Assembly: GCA_003241815.1 (NCBI GenBank)
Contig: QBLV01000019.1
Coordinates: forward strand, 1-42,445
Direction of reading: 5' to 3'
DNA from: Hyphomicrobiales bacterium
GTDB taxonomy: Bacteria > Pseudomonadota > Alphaproteobacteria > Rhizobiales > Beijerinckiaceae
DNA length: 42,445 bases
In this document: piece by piece, positions 7,820 through 15,597 of the stretch
How the letters are laid out: the number at the start of each line of letters is the position of its first letter
Position numbering within the stretch: position 1 is the stretch's first letter
Made by a program: the position numbers and the translations under genes
Notes under the pieces: generated by a model
What the model was told of the DNA's origin: nothing
Databases searched by the model: none
The model's input: the letters and a program-made list of their open reading frames with translations, nothing else

Positions 7820-10612
7820 ATGTTGATCCCAGGTCAGAAGACGGGCGCGCTGCTGGCGCGCCGGACAGGATATTCGTTGGAGACCAACCTCTTTCGTTAT
7901 GTCTGGGAGAAGAGCCGCGGCGACCAGATCATCGTCCTGCTGATCATCCTTGCCTCGATCCCGTTCTACTGGGCGTCGTTCGACGTCCCGAAGCGGATCG
8001 TCAACGATGCCATCCAGGGCGGCGCGTTCAAGGATGGCAAGACCAGCACGACACTGCTGGATTTCACGCTGCATCTGCCCTCCTTTCTCGGCGGCACCAG
8101 CTTCAAGCTGTTCGAGGGGTTCCAGGTCGGCCAACTCGGCCTGCTGCTGGGGCTGAGCTTCTATTTCCTCGTCCTGGTGCTGATCAACGGCGCCTTCAAA
8201 TACGTCATCAACCTGCGAAAGGGCATTCTCGGCGAGCGCATGCTCAGGCGCATGCGCTACGATCTGTTCGGCCAGCTCATGAGATTCCGGCCGGAGGATA
8301 TCCGCGCGGTCAAGCCGGCTGAGGTCGCCAGCATGATCAAGGACGAGGTCGAGCCGATCGGTGGCTTCGTCGGCGACGCCTTCATCCAGCCGGTTTTCCT
8401 GCTGAGCCAGGCCCTGACGGCGCTCGCCTTCATCATGGTGCAAAGCGTCTGGCTGGGGTCGATCGCGCTCATGATCGTGCTGGCTCAGGCGATCATCATC
8501 CCGATCCTGCGCCGGGAGCAGTTGCGCCTCGGGCGCGAGCGGCAGATCGCCTCGCGCCAGCTTGCGGGCCGCATCGGCGAGATCGTCGATGCTGGTCCCA
8601 CGATCCAGGCGCACGGCGCGACGAGCTATGTCCAGTCCGACATCGCCGGGCGGCTGGGGCGGCTCTTCGACATCCGCTACGCGCTCTACAAGCGCAAATT
8701 CGCCGTCAAGTTCCTGAACAATCTGCTGGCCCAGATCACGCCATTCTTCTTCTATGCGGTCGGCGGCTTTTTCGCGCTGCAGGGTCGGCTGGACATCGGC
8801 CAGCTCGTCGCCGTCATCGCCGCCTATCGGGACTTGCCGCCGCCGATCAAGGAACTCATCGACTGGGACCAGCAGCGCAACGACGTGACGATCAAATACG
8901 AACAGGTGATCGCCCAGTTCAACACCGACGAGACTCTCGATCTCAACGAGGCGGACGGCGTCACGCGCTTGGCCGAGACCGGAGAGATCAGGTTCGACGG
9001 CGTGCAGATGCTCGACAATCGTGGTCAGCCCCTGCTGACGCCGCTGTCTGTCCGGATCGCGCGACCCGGAACCGTCGCGGTGATCGGCCCTCATGGCGGG
9101 GCGCTTGAAGTGCTTGGCCGCATCCTGGGCCGGCAGTCGATGAGCTACTCCGGCCGCGTCATCATTGACGGCGCGCCCTTGTCGCGTATGTCGGTCGAGC
9201 GGGCGAGCCATCTGATCGGCTATGCCGGCAACGAGACCGAGATCATCGCGGGCACGATCCGCGACAATATTCTGCTGCCGCTGATGCGGCGCAGGCCGAG
9301 TATTCGGCCCAAAGGCAAGGTCACGACTGCCGAGCACTATCGCTTCGTCGAGGCGATCCGCTCCGGCAACACGCCGTTGCCGTTCGAGGCGGACTGGACC
9401 GATTACGAGGGCGCCGGCATCGCCGATGACGCCGCCCTGGCGGCTCGCGTCAGGTCCGTGCTCGACGTGCTCGGCTGCGCGGAGGATGTCTACGAGCTCG
9501 GCCTCGACGGGAAAGTCACCGCATCGCTGCGCGCCGAGGCCAAGGCGCAGATCGTCGAGGCGCGCCAGGCCGTTGCCCAGGAACTCGACCGTAGCAAGCT
9601 TGCGGGGCTGATCACGCCCTTTGATCCGGCCAGCTTCAATGCCAATGCCACGATCGCCGAGAACCTGATCTTCGGCGCCCGCATGGGGCCGCGCTTCGCC
9701 AACGAAACCCTGCTGTTCGAGCCCTATGCGTATGCAATTCTCGAGGCGGAGGCGCTGATCGAGCCCCTGGTCGAGGTCGGCTCACGCATCGCCGCGACCG
9801 TCGTCGAAATCTTCGCCGGGCTGCCGCAGGGCCATGCGCTGTTCGAGCGCTACTCGTTCGCCTCCGGGCTCGACCTCGACAGGCTCGGTGAACTCGCGAC
9901 GCTGCTCAACAAGCACGACATGCGCGCGCCCCTCGACGCCGGGGCGGAGCGCGATCTGGTCGCGCTGGCGCTGGGCTATATCGAGCCCAAGCATCGGCTC
10001 AACCTGCTGGACGAGCGCCTGCAGCGGAGGATTCTGCGGGCCCGCGGGAGCTTCAAGGCGCATCTCCCGGCGGACGCAGCCGAGGACGTCCACTTTTACG
10101 ACCCCGACACGGTCATGCTCGGGGCCAGCCTGCGCGATAATCTGATGTTCGGGCGCATCGGTTACGGCATCGCCGATGCCAACCGGAAGGTTGCGGCGAT
10201 CGTGCGCAAGGCGCTGGCGCGGGCGGGGCTCGACGGCGATCTCTATCGGATCGGCCTCAACACCGATTGCGGCATTCGGGGGCGCTTCCTGCCGACGAGG
10301 ATGAAGCTCGCGGTGCCGCTGGCGCAGGCCCTGATCAAGGCGCCGCAGATCGCCGTGCTGGATGTCGGCGCTTTCCTGGCGACGTCGGCGGAGCCCGACA
10401 AGGTTCTGGCCCGTCTGCGCGAACACTGCGCCGGCATGACACTGTTCCTTCTCGTCGGGGATGCTAGTCTTGTCGCTGACATGCCGATGCGGATCGTCTT
10501 CAACGGCCCGTCCGGAACGATCGAGAGCGAAGACGGGGAGGATGCCAGCGAAGCTGCCACCGCTCCTTCCCGACGGCGCAATGGCGTCCAACAGATGGAG
10601 GCGCGGCCATGA
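7820..10612 (+). CDS. ABC exporter-like membrane protein with a degenerate nucleotide-binding domain
   Basis: The 930-residue protein has an exporter-type transmembrane domain (residues about 30-340, with several clear helices such as IIVLLIILASIPFYW and LLLGLSFYFLVLVLI). An ABC-like domain follows in which the catalytic motifs are absent. The Walker A position (about 423-430) reads GPHGGALE and lacks the Lys and Ser/Thr. The Walker B region (about 844) reads IAVLDVGAF, with no catalytic Glu. The expected signature has become LPTRMKLAV, and the switch His is missing in LFLLVGDAS. An insertion of roughly 250 residues contains repeated ATIAENLIFG- and ASLRDNLMFG-type segments. No Shine-Dalgarno is visible before the ATG. 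It overlaps the next gene by ATGA. It may be a non-transporting sensor or scaffold, which is inference. Confidence 0.8.
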   Translation: MLIPGQKTGALLARRTGYSLETNLFRYVWEKSRGDQIIVLLIILASIPFYWASFDVPKRIVNDAIQGGAFKDGKTSTTLLDFTLHLPSFLGGTSFKLFEGFQVGQLGLLLGLSFYFLVLVLINGAFKYVINLRKGILGERMLRRMRYDLFGQLMRFRPEDIRAVKPAEVASMIKDEVEPIGGFVGDAFIQPVFLLSQALTALAFIMVQSVWLGSIALMIVLAQAIIIPILRREQLRLGRERQIASRQLAGRIGEIVDAGPTIQAHGATSYVQSDIAGRLGRLFDIRYALYKRKFAVKFLNNLLAQITPFFFYAVGGFFALQGRLDIGQLVAVIAAYRDLPPPIKELIDWDQQRNDVTIKYEQVIAQFNTDETLDLNEADGVTRLAETGEIRFDGVQMLDNRGQPLLTPLSVRIARPGTVAVIGPHGGALEVLGRILGRQSMSYSGRVIIDGAPLSRMSVERASHLIGYAGNETEIIAGTIRDNILLPLMRRRPSIRPKGKVTTAEHYRFVEAIRSGNTPLPFEADWTDYEGAGIADDAALAARVRSVLDVLGCAEDVYELGLDGKVTASLRAEAKAQIVEARQAVAQELDRSKLAGLITPFDPASFNANATIAENLIFGARMGPRFANETLLFEPYAYAILEAEALIEPLVEVGSRIAATVVEIFAGLPQGHALFERYSFASGLDLDRLGELATLLNKHDMRAPLDAGAERDLVALALGYIEPKHRLNLLDERLQRRILRARGSFKAHLPADAAEDVHFYDPDTVMLGASLRDNLMFGRIGYGIADANRKVAAIVRKALARAGLDGDLYRIGLNTDCGIRGRFLPTRMKLAVPLAQALIKAPQIAVLDVGAFLATSAEPDKVLARLREHCAGMTLFLLVGDASLVADMPMRIVFNGPSGTIESEDGEDASEAATAPSRRRNGVQQMEARP

Positions 10613-11058
10613 CACTCGAAGCCGATATAGCCTGCCTGGGCCGTCTTCCGCTATTCCGGTCGCTGCCGCCGCCGCGGCTGAAGCTCGTCGCACTGATGGG
10701 CGAGAAGCTACGCTTCGAAGCCGGCGCGCAGATCGTCGAGGAGGGCGAGAAGCCGGCGGGGGTCTATGTCGTCCTGCAGGGCGAGGTCGAGATTGGGCAT
10801 AAGCGCCCCAATGAAGAGGGTACGCGGTTGCAGCTCAACTCAGGCAGCCTGATCGGAGACGTGCCGCTCCTGTCCGGGCACAGCTATGTCGGCGCGGTCA
10901 CGGCCAAAAGCGCGGTCAGCGCGCTGCTCCTGCCGAAGGACCTGTTCTTCGAACTGCTCGAGACGATTCCCGATTTCAGCCTGGCGCTGTCGCGGGACCT
11001 TGCCTCGCGGCTGTACCGGCTGGCCGATTTCACGCTGCACGGGGAGAGGGTCCATTGA
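10609..11058 (+). CDS. Small cyclic-nucleotide-binding-fold protein
   Basis: The 149-residue protein is essentially one Crp-type effector domain with no DNA-binding domain. PLFRSLPPPRLKLVALMGEK and AGAQIVEEGEKPAGVYVVLQGEVEIG match the beta-roll. The phosphate-binding cassette is unusual. Where cAMP-binding proteins have G-E-L...R-S-A, this one reads IGDVPLLSGHSYVGAV: the Glu is Asp and the Arg that grips the cyclic phosphate is missing. It may therefore bind another ligand or act as a protein-interaction module. It is translationally coupled to the ABC-like gene before it, and the cyclase-like gene starts 17 nt after it. Confidence 0.85.
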   Translation: MTLEADIACLGRLPLFRSLPPPRLKLVALMGEKLRFEAGAQIVEEGEKPAGVYVVLQGEVEIGHKRPNEEGTRLQLNSGSLIGDVPLLSGHSYVGAVTAKSAVSALLLPKDLFFELLETIPDFSLALSRDLASRLYRLADFTLHGERVH

Positions 11059-11074
11059 CGGCGCAGGTGTCGGC

Positions 11075-13039
11075 ATGAGCCTGCAGCAGACGGCCGGCGC
11101 GCGGCGTTCGGGCATGGGCATGGATCACGTCTCGTCGTGGAGCCGCGATATCCGCTTCGCGTCGGGCATGGTGCTGCTTTTCTTCGCGACGACGCATTTC
11201 CTCAACCATGCTGTGGGCATCGCCGGCGTCGCCGCCATGGAGCAGGCGCAGGAGTGGCGTTACTGGCTGTGGCATTCCTGGGCCGGAACGGTTGCGCTTT
11301 ACGGCTCGCTGGTGGTGCATCCGTTCTTCGCGCTCGTCCGTGTCGCGCAGCGCCGCACCTTCAAGATGCCGGCGCGTGAGATGCTGCAGATTGCGCTGGG
11401 CCTTGCGATCCCGCTGTTCCTGGTCGATCACATCGTCGGGACGCGGGTGATGGGCAGCTTCTTCGATTCAGATGAAAGCTATCGCGCCGTCCTGCGTCGG
11501 CTCTGGCCCGGCCTGGTGGCGGGCCAGACGATCCTGCTGTTGCTGGTCTGGGTGCATGGCATTATCGGTCTGCATTTCACGCTTCGCTCACGCGACGGCT
11601 ACCACCGCTGGCGTGATCCCTTCCTGCTCGCCGCGATCCTGATTCCCGTCCTGGCGCTGATCGGATTTGCAGTGGGAGGGCGCGAGGCCGGCCAGATGGC
11701 GATGGCGCCCGAGTTCACCACCGACGCGCAAATCGTGATGTTTAACCAGAACGTGACCTGGGCGAAGACCATCTTCTACGGTCTCGTTGGTGGCTTCGTC
11801 GCTTTCGTGGGCATCCGCGAGATCAGGGTCAGGACTACGCGGCAGATCACGGTGCGCTTCGTCGGCCATGGCGTGCGCAAACTCGCGCCGGGCCTGACCG
11901 TGCTGGAGATGTTCCGGCGCTTCGGCATTCCTCACGCCGCGCTCTGCGGCGGGCGGGCGCGCTGCGCCACCTGCCGCGTGCTGGTGCTGGACGGAGCTGA
12001 CAAGCTGCCGGCTCCCGGCGTGAACGAAGCCAGGCTGCTGCGCCGGATTTCGGCGCCCGAGCGGGTGCGCCTTGCCTGCCAGATCAGGCCGCGCGACGAG
12101 TTGCAGGTCCAGATCCTGCTCGCATCGAGGCTGCGGGTTGCGACGTCCGGCGAGGCCGAACTCGATGCCAGCGTCGGCAAGCGCGGCCTGACGGTCGTCG
12201 TGGCTGATCTGCGCGCCTTCTCCGCCTTGTCCGAACGCCAGCTTCCTCAGGAGTTGATCGGCCTGCTCAACCGGTTCTTCGACGAGATGGCGCAGGCGAT
12301 CTCGGCTCATGGCGGGCGCATAGACGCCTTCTATGGCGACGGCTTCATGGCCGTGTTCGGGTTGGACGGCACTCCGGCCCGGGGCGCGCAGGCGGCGATC
12401 GCTTCAGCCGGCGATATCGTGCGCGCGGTCGAGGCTCTGAACCGGGAATTCGGCGCGGCCCTGCCATTGCCGCTGCGCATCGGTATCGGCATCCATAGCG
12501 GCCAGGCGATCACCGGCGCCGTCGAGAACGACAGTCTCGGCCGCCGCGAGATCACGGTTGGCCAAACCGTGGCGGTGGCAGGCCAGCTCGAGTTGGCAAC
12601 GCGGCGGGTGCTGGCCGATATCCTCGTGTCGGAAGAGACGATTCGGACGAGCGGACGCCGCTATCGCGGCACGACGCAGCTCAAGATTGCGATCCGGGGG
12701 CGCGAGAAGCCCCTCAATGCGGTCGGTTTCGCCAGCGCGCCAGAGATCGCCGACGTCGAGGGCGGGGAAGAAGCCGCTGATGCACATGATGCGCCGATCA
12801 CGGCAGACCTCGTCGACGCAGACCTCGTTGCAGCAGGCCCGGACGAGGCAGATCCGGGGGTCGTCGAGGGCGCCGATGGCGTCACGCGGGTCGCCGGGCC
12901 GCAGGAGGATGTCCTGTCGGTCGTGGCGCGCGGGCAGGCCGCGTCGCCTGACGACCTCCCTCCGGCGAAGGCTCGAAGGTCACCGCGCAGGAAGGCTGTG
13001 GCGATGAAGACCGATGTCCCTGGTCAAGACGGACCTTGA
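11075..13039 (+). CDS. Membrane cytochrome b-like / [2Fe-2S] ferredoxin / class III cyclase-like fusion protein
   Basis: The track start at 10886 overlaps the preceding gene; the ATG at 11075 gives 654 residues. About five membrane helices (residues 25-240) carry conserved-looking His (H41 and H45 in THFLNH, plus several others). They recall diheme quinone-reactive anchors such as succinate dehydrogenase and the membrane anchor of Sinorhizobium CyaC. A plant-type [2Fe-2S] ferredoxin domain follows with C291, C297, C300 and C335. A class III nucleotidyl cyclase domain starts near residue 370. It keeps both metal-binding Asp positions (D378 in ADLRAFS, D422 in YGDGFMAVFG). It lacks the substrate-specifying Lys (A418) and the transition-state Asn and Arg (VAVAGQ instead of VNVAAR). 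A low-complexity acidic tail follows. It is probably redox-responsive; cyclase activity is doubtful. Confidence 0.82.
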   Translation: MSLQQTAGARRSGMGMDHVSSWSRDIRFASGMVLLFFATTHFLNHAVGIAGVAAMEQAQEWRYWLWHSWAGTVALYGSLVVHPFFALVRVAQRRTFKMPAREMLQIALGLAIPLFLVDHIVGTRVMGSFFDSDESYRAVLRRLWPGLVAGQTILLLLVWVHGIIGLHFTLRSRDGYHRWRDPFLLAAILIPVLALIGFAVGGREAGQMAMAPEFTTDAQIVMFNQNVTWAKTIFYGLVGGFVAFVGIREIRVRTTRQITVRFVGHGVRKLAPGLTVLEMFRRFGIPHAALCGGRARCATCRVLVLDGADKLPAPGVNEARLLRRISAPERVRLACQIRPRDELQVQILLASRLRVATSGEAELDASVGKRGLTVVVADLRAFSALSERQLPQELIGLLNRFFDEMAQAISAHGGRIDAFYGDGFMAVFGLDGTPARGAQAAIASAGDIVRAVEALNREFGAALPLPLRIGIGIHSGQAITGAVENDSLGRREITVGQTVAVAGQLELATRRVLADILVSEETIRTSGRRYRGTTQLKIAIRGREKPLNAVGFASAPEIADVEGGEEAADAHDAPITADLVDADLVAAGPDEADPGVVEGADGVTRVAGPQEDVLSVVARGQAASPDDLPPAKARRSPRRKAVAMKTDVPGQDGP

Positions 13040-13042
13040 AGC

Positions 13043-13642
13043 TCATGCCGGGGCGAAGACCAGGTGGCGCCGGCGGTCGAAGCCGGCTGCCCGCAGGGCT
13101 TCGTCGTTGATCGTCAGTGCGAGATCGATGACCGGGGGCGCTGGCCGTGTCGCAGTCAGCGCACCGATCTGCCCCTGCGCCCGCTCCAGATCGAGCGCGT
13201 AATCGATCACCAGGACCCTGGCGCCAGCCGCGAGCCCCAGCAGTTCCGGCGGGGTTGCGCCGCGCCGTCCAAAGGGTTTGAGCGACAGTCCCAGCAGGAT
13301 CAGGGCATAGGGGCCGGCAGGGGCGATCTCGACGTCCTGGAGCTTGGCCGCAAGATGGCGCACCCGGCAGGGTGTATCATTGAGCATGGCCGCGGAGAAG
13401 TCCGGGATCTTCGGATCGATCACCGTCACCGAGTCGGGCTGGTGGGTCAGGAACCCCGTGATCGGCAGGCCGGCACCACCGATTTCGACGATATGGGGGC
13501 AATCCCGCACCGCATGGGCCGCCAGGACTTGCCGCAGGGCCGCCGCGGGGCTGGCAAGATGCGGCAAACGAATACCTGATGGCGCGGTCGCGGCGTCGCT
13601 GGCCTTTGCTGCGGCGCTTGCATATGGTCCCGCCACTTTCAT
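13043..13642 (-). CDS. Probable class I SAM-dependent methyltransferase-like protein
   Basis: The ORF track extends this frame to 14218, but that part lies antisense to a better-supported gene. The ATG at 13642 with AAGGCAGA upstream gives 199 residues. The protein shows a Rossmann-like start, HIVEIGGAGLPITGFL, and an acidic strand end, VTVIDPKIPD, in the order expected for methyltransferase motifs I and II. A strand PYALILLGLSLKP fits motif IV. It is convergent with the cyclase-like gene (3 nt between stops) and divergent from the methyltransferase at 13676 with only 33 bp between starts. The substrate is unknown. A non-catalytic Rossmann protein is possible because the glycine motif is not perfect. 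Confidence 0.6.
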   Translation of the reverse strand: MKVAGPYASAAAKASDAATAPSGIRLPHLASPAAALRQVLAAHAVRDCPHIVEIGGAGLPITGFLTHQPDSVTVIDPKIPDFSAAMLNDTPCRVRHLAAKLQDVEIAPAGPYALILLGLSLKPFGRRGATPPELLGLAAGARVLVIDYALDLERAQGQIGALTATRPAPPVIDLALTINDEALRAAGFDRRRHLVFAPA

Positions 13643-13675
13643 TCTGCCTTTTTCATCCCGCCACCCCGACACGGC

Positions 13676-14338
13676 ATGACACGCGCCACGCCTCCCGACG
13701 CCTTCTATGACATTCTGCGCGGCGTCGCAGCCCTCACCGGCAACGGCGTGGTGGCCGATCTCGCGCGCCTCGTCGCGGACGACATGCCGCCGGATCTCTG
13801 GATCGCGTTCAACCACAAGCAGATCGGCTCGAAGCGCTGGCTGGTCGATGCACTCGCGCAGGTGATGCCGCAACCTCATGGGCCGGTCTGGGTTCTCGGC
13901 GCCTGGTATGGCGTGCTCGGCGCGCTGCTGCTCGACGATAAGAGGCTGGCGATCCCTGCGGTCGTCAGTGTCGATCTCGATCCGGCTTGCGCTGATGTGG
14001 CCGAGCGTCTGAACCGCCGGCATGTCGCGGCCGGGCGCTTTTCTGCCGTCACCGCCGATATGATGACGCTGGATTTCGCCGCCGGGGACCCGGCGCCGGG
14101 CCTCGTCATCAACACGAGCTGCGAGCATCTCGCGGACGTTCCGGGCTGGCTTGCGACGCTGCCGCGCGGCATGCCCGTGCTGCTGCAATCGAACGACTAT
14201 GTCCGCGAGCCCGACCATCGCAGCTGCGTGGCCTCGCTCGAGGCCTTCAAGGATCAGGCAGGTCTGTCGGAGACGCTGTTTGCCGGCGCGCTTCCCACGA
14301 AGAACTACACGCGCTTCATGCTGATCGGCCGGCGATGA
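13676..14338 (+). CDS. Class I SAM-dependent methyltransferase-like protein
   Basis: The protein has 220 residues. GPVWVLGAWYGVLGALLL provides a glycine-containing loop after a beta strand, and AVVSVDLDPACADVAERLN has the acidic residue that would bind the SAM ribose. DLVINTSCEHL-like residues (GLVINTSCEHLADVPGW) correspond to motif IV and resemble small-molecule or sugar methyltransferases. The gene is coupled to the following glycosyltransferase by an ATGA overlap, which suggests that the product modifies a glycan or its precursor. I see no strong ribosome-binding site before the ATG. The fold assignment is fairly good; the acceptor is unknown. Confidence 0.72.
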   Translation: MTRATPPDAFYDILRGVAALTGNGVVADLARLVADDMPPDLWIAFNHKQIGSKRWLVDALAQVMPQPHGPVWVLGAWYGVLGALLLDDKRLAIPAVVSVDLDPACADVAERLNRRHVAAGRFSAVTADMMTLDFAAGDPAPGLVINTSCEHLADVPGWLATLPRGMPVLLQSNDYVREPDHRSCVASLEAFKDQAGLSETLFAGALPTKNYTRFMLIGRR

Positions 14339-15597
14339 GTGCGTCGCCTCGGCCCGGAAACGAACCGCGCATCGCGATTGCGATGAAGGGCTATCCGCGT
14401 CTGTCGGAGACCTTCATCGCGCAGGAGCTGCTCGGCCTGCAGCAGCGCGGCCTGCCTTTCGCGATCTGGTCGCTGCGCCGGCCCACCGACGTGGCGCGGC
14501 ATCTGATGCACAACCAGATCACGGCGCCTGTGAGCTATCTGCCGGAATATCTGCATGAGGAGCCGGTGCGGGTGTTGCGTGGCGTGCTGCGGGCGTTGCT
14601 GCGGCCGGGTTTCGCGCGGTTGCTGCCGGCTTTCCTGCGCGATCTTGCCCGCGACGCGACGCGCAACCGTTTGCGCCGCTTCGGCCAGGCCTGCGTCATG
14701 GGGCGCGAGCTGCCGGCGGAGATCACGCATCTGCATGTGCATTATCTGCATACGCCGGCCTCGGTGATCCGTTATGCGGCGCTGCTGCGCGGTCTGAGCT
14801 GGTCGTTCTCGGCCCATGCCAAGGACATCTGGACGACGCCGGATTGGGAAAAGCGCGAAAAGATCGCGGGCGCACAATGGGGTGTAACCTGCACGCAGGA
14901 CGGCCATCGCGAGCTCGAGCGCCTCGCCGACCGGGCGGACAAGGTCAATCTCGTCTACCACGGGCTCGATCTGGAACGCTTTCCGGCGCCGCCCCTGCGC
15001 CCGGCGCGCGACGGCACTGACGCCGCCGATCCGGTGCGCTTCGTCACGGTCGGCCGCGCGGTCGAGAAAAAGGGCTTCGACGATCTGCTGGCGGCGCTGG
15101 CGAAGCTGCCCTCCGGCCTGCATTGGCGCCTGACCCATATCGGTGGCGGCGAGAGGCTGAAGGCCTTGCAGGCTCAAGCTGAAACTCTGGATCTTGCCGA
15201 GCGCGTCACCTGGGCGGGACCGAAGGCGCAGGGCGAGGTCATAGCCGCGTTGCGCGCGGCCGATCTGTTCGTGCTGCCCTCCCGGCAGGCCGGAGACGGC
15301 GACCGCGACGGCCTGCCCAATGTGGTGATGGAGGCGGCGAGCCAGAGCCTGCCGATCGTCGCGACCGATTTTGCCGGCATTCCCGAATTCGTGCGGGAGG
15401 GGATCGAGGGGGTGCTGGTTGCGCCCGGCGACGTCGATGCGTTGGCCGCCGCGCTGGCCGATCTCGCACGGGCCCCCGATCGGCGGGAGAGCCTGGGACG
15501 GTCGGCCCATCAGCGGCTGACCGACACATTCGCGGCCGCCGCCGGGCTCGACGCGATCGCGGCCCGTTTGCGTGCCTCCGCCGGGCTGGCGCCATGA
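14335..15597 (+). CDS. Glycosyltransferase family 4 protein, WcaL-like
   Basis: This 420-residue GT-B enzyme probably acts in exopolysaccharide or glycolipid assembly. It opens with RIAIAMKGYPRLSETFIAQE, a signature common in colanic acid-type (WcaL-like) transferases. The acceptor-domain motif ITHLHVHYLHTPASV is present. The donor domain contains RFVTVGRAVEKKGFDDLL, LTHIGGGERL and LFVLPSRQAGDGDRDGLPNVVMEA, where the last Glu pair contacts the nucleotide sugar. It is coupled by ATGA overlaps to the methyltransferase before it and to the glycosyltransferase after it, so the three form one translational unit. Confidence 0.88.
   Translation: MSASPRPGNEPRIAIAMKGYPRLSETFIAQELLGLQQRGLPFAIWSLRRPTDVARHLMHNQITAPVSYLPEYLHEEPVRVLRGVLRALLRPGFARLLPAFLRDLARDATRNRLRRFGQACVMGRELPAEITHLHVHYLHTPASVIRYAALLRGLSWSFSAHAKDIWTTPDWEKREKIAGAQWGVTCTQDGHRELERLADRADKVNLVYHGLDLERFPAPPLRPARDGTDAADPVRFVTVGRAVEKKGFDDLLAALAKLPSGLHWRLTHIGGGERLKALQAQAETLDLAERVTWAGPKAQGEVIAALRAADLFVLPSRQAGDGDRDGLPNVVMEAASQSLPIVATDFAGIPEFVREGIEGVLVAPGDVDALAAALADLARAPDRRESLGRSAHQRLTDTFAAAAGLDAIAARLRASAGLAP

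Noticed and set aside
7775-9337. 520-residue minus-strand ORF
   Set aside because: Antisense shadow of the ABC exporter-like gene, with biased composition.
13643-14218. N-terminal extension of the minus-strand methyltransferase-like ORF
   Set aside because: It lies antisense to the methyltransferase at 13676, and the ATG at 13642 has a plausible ribosome-binding site.
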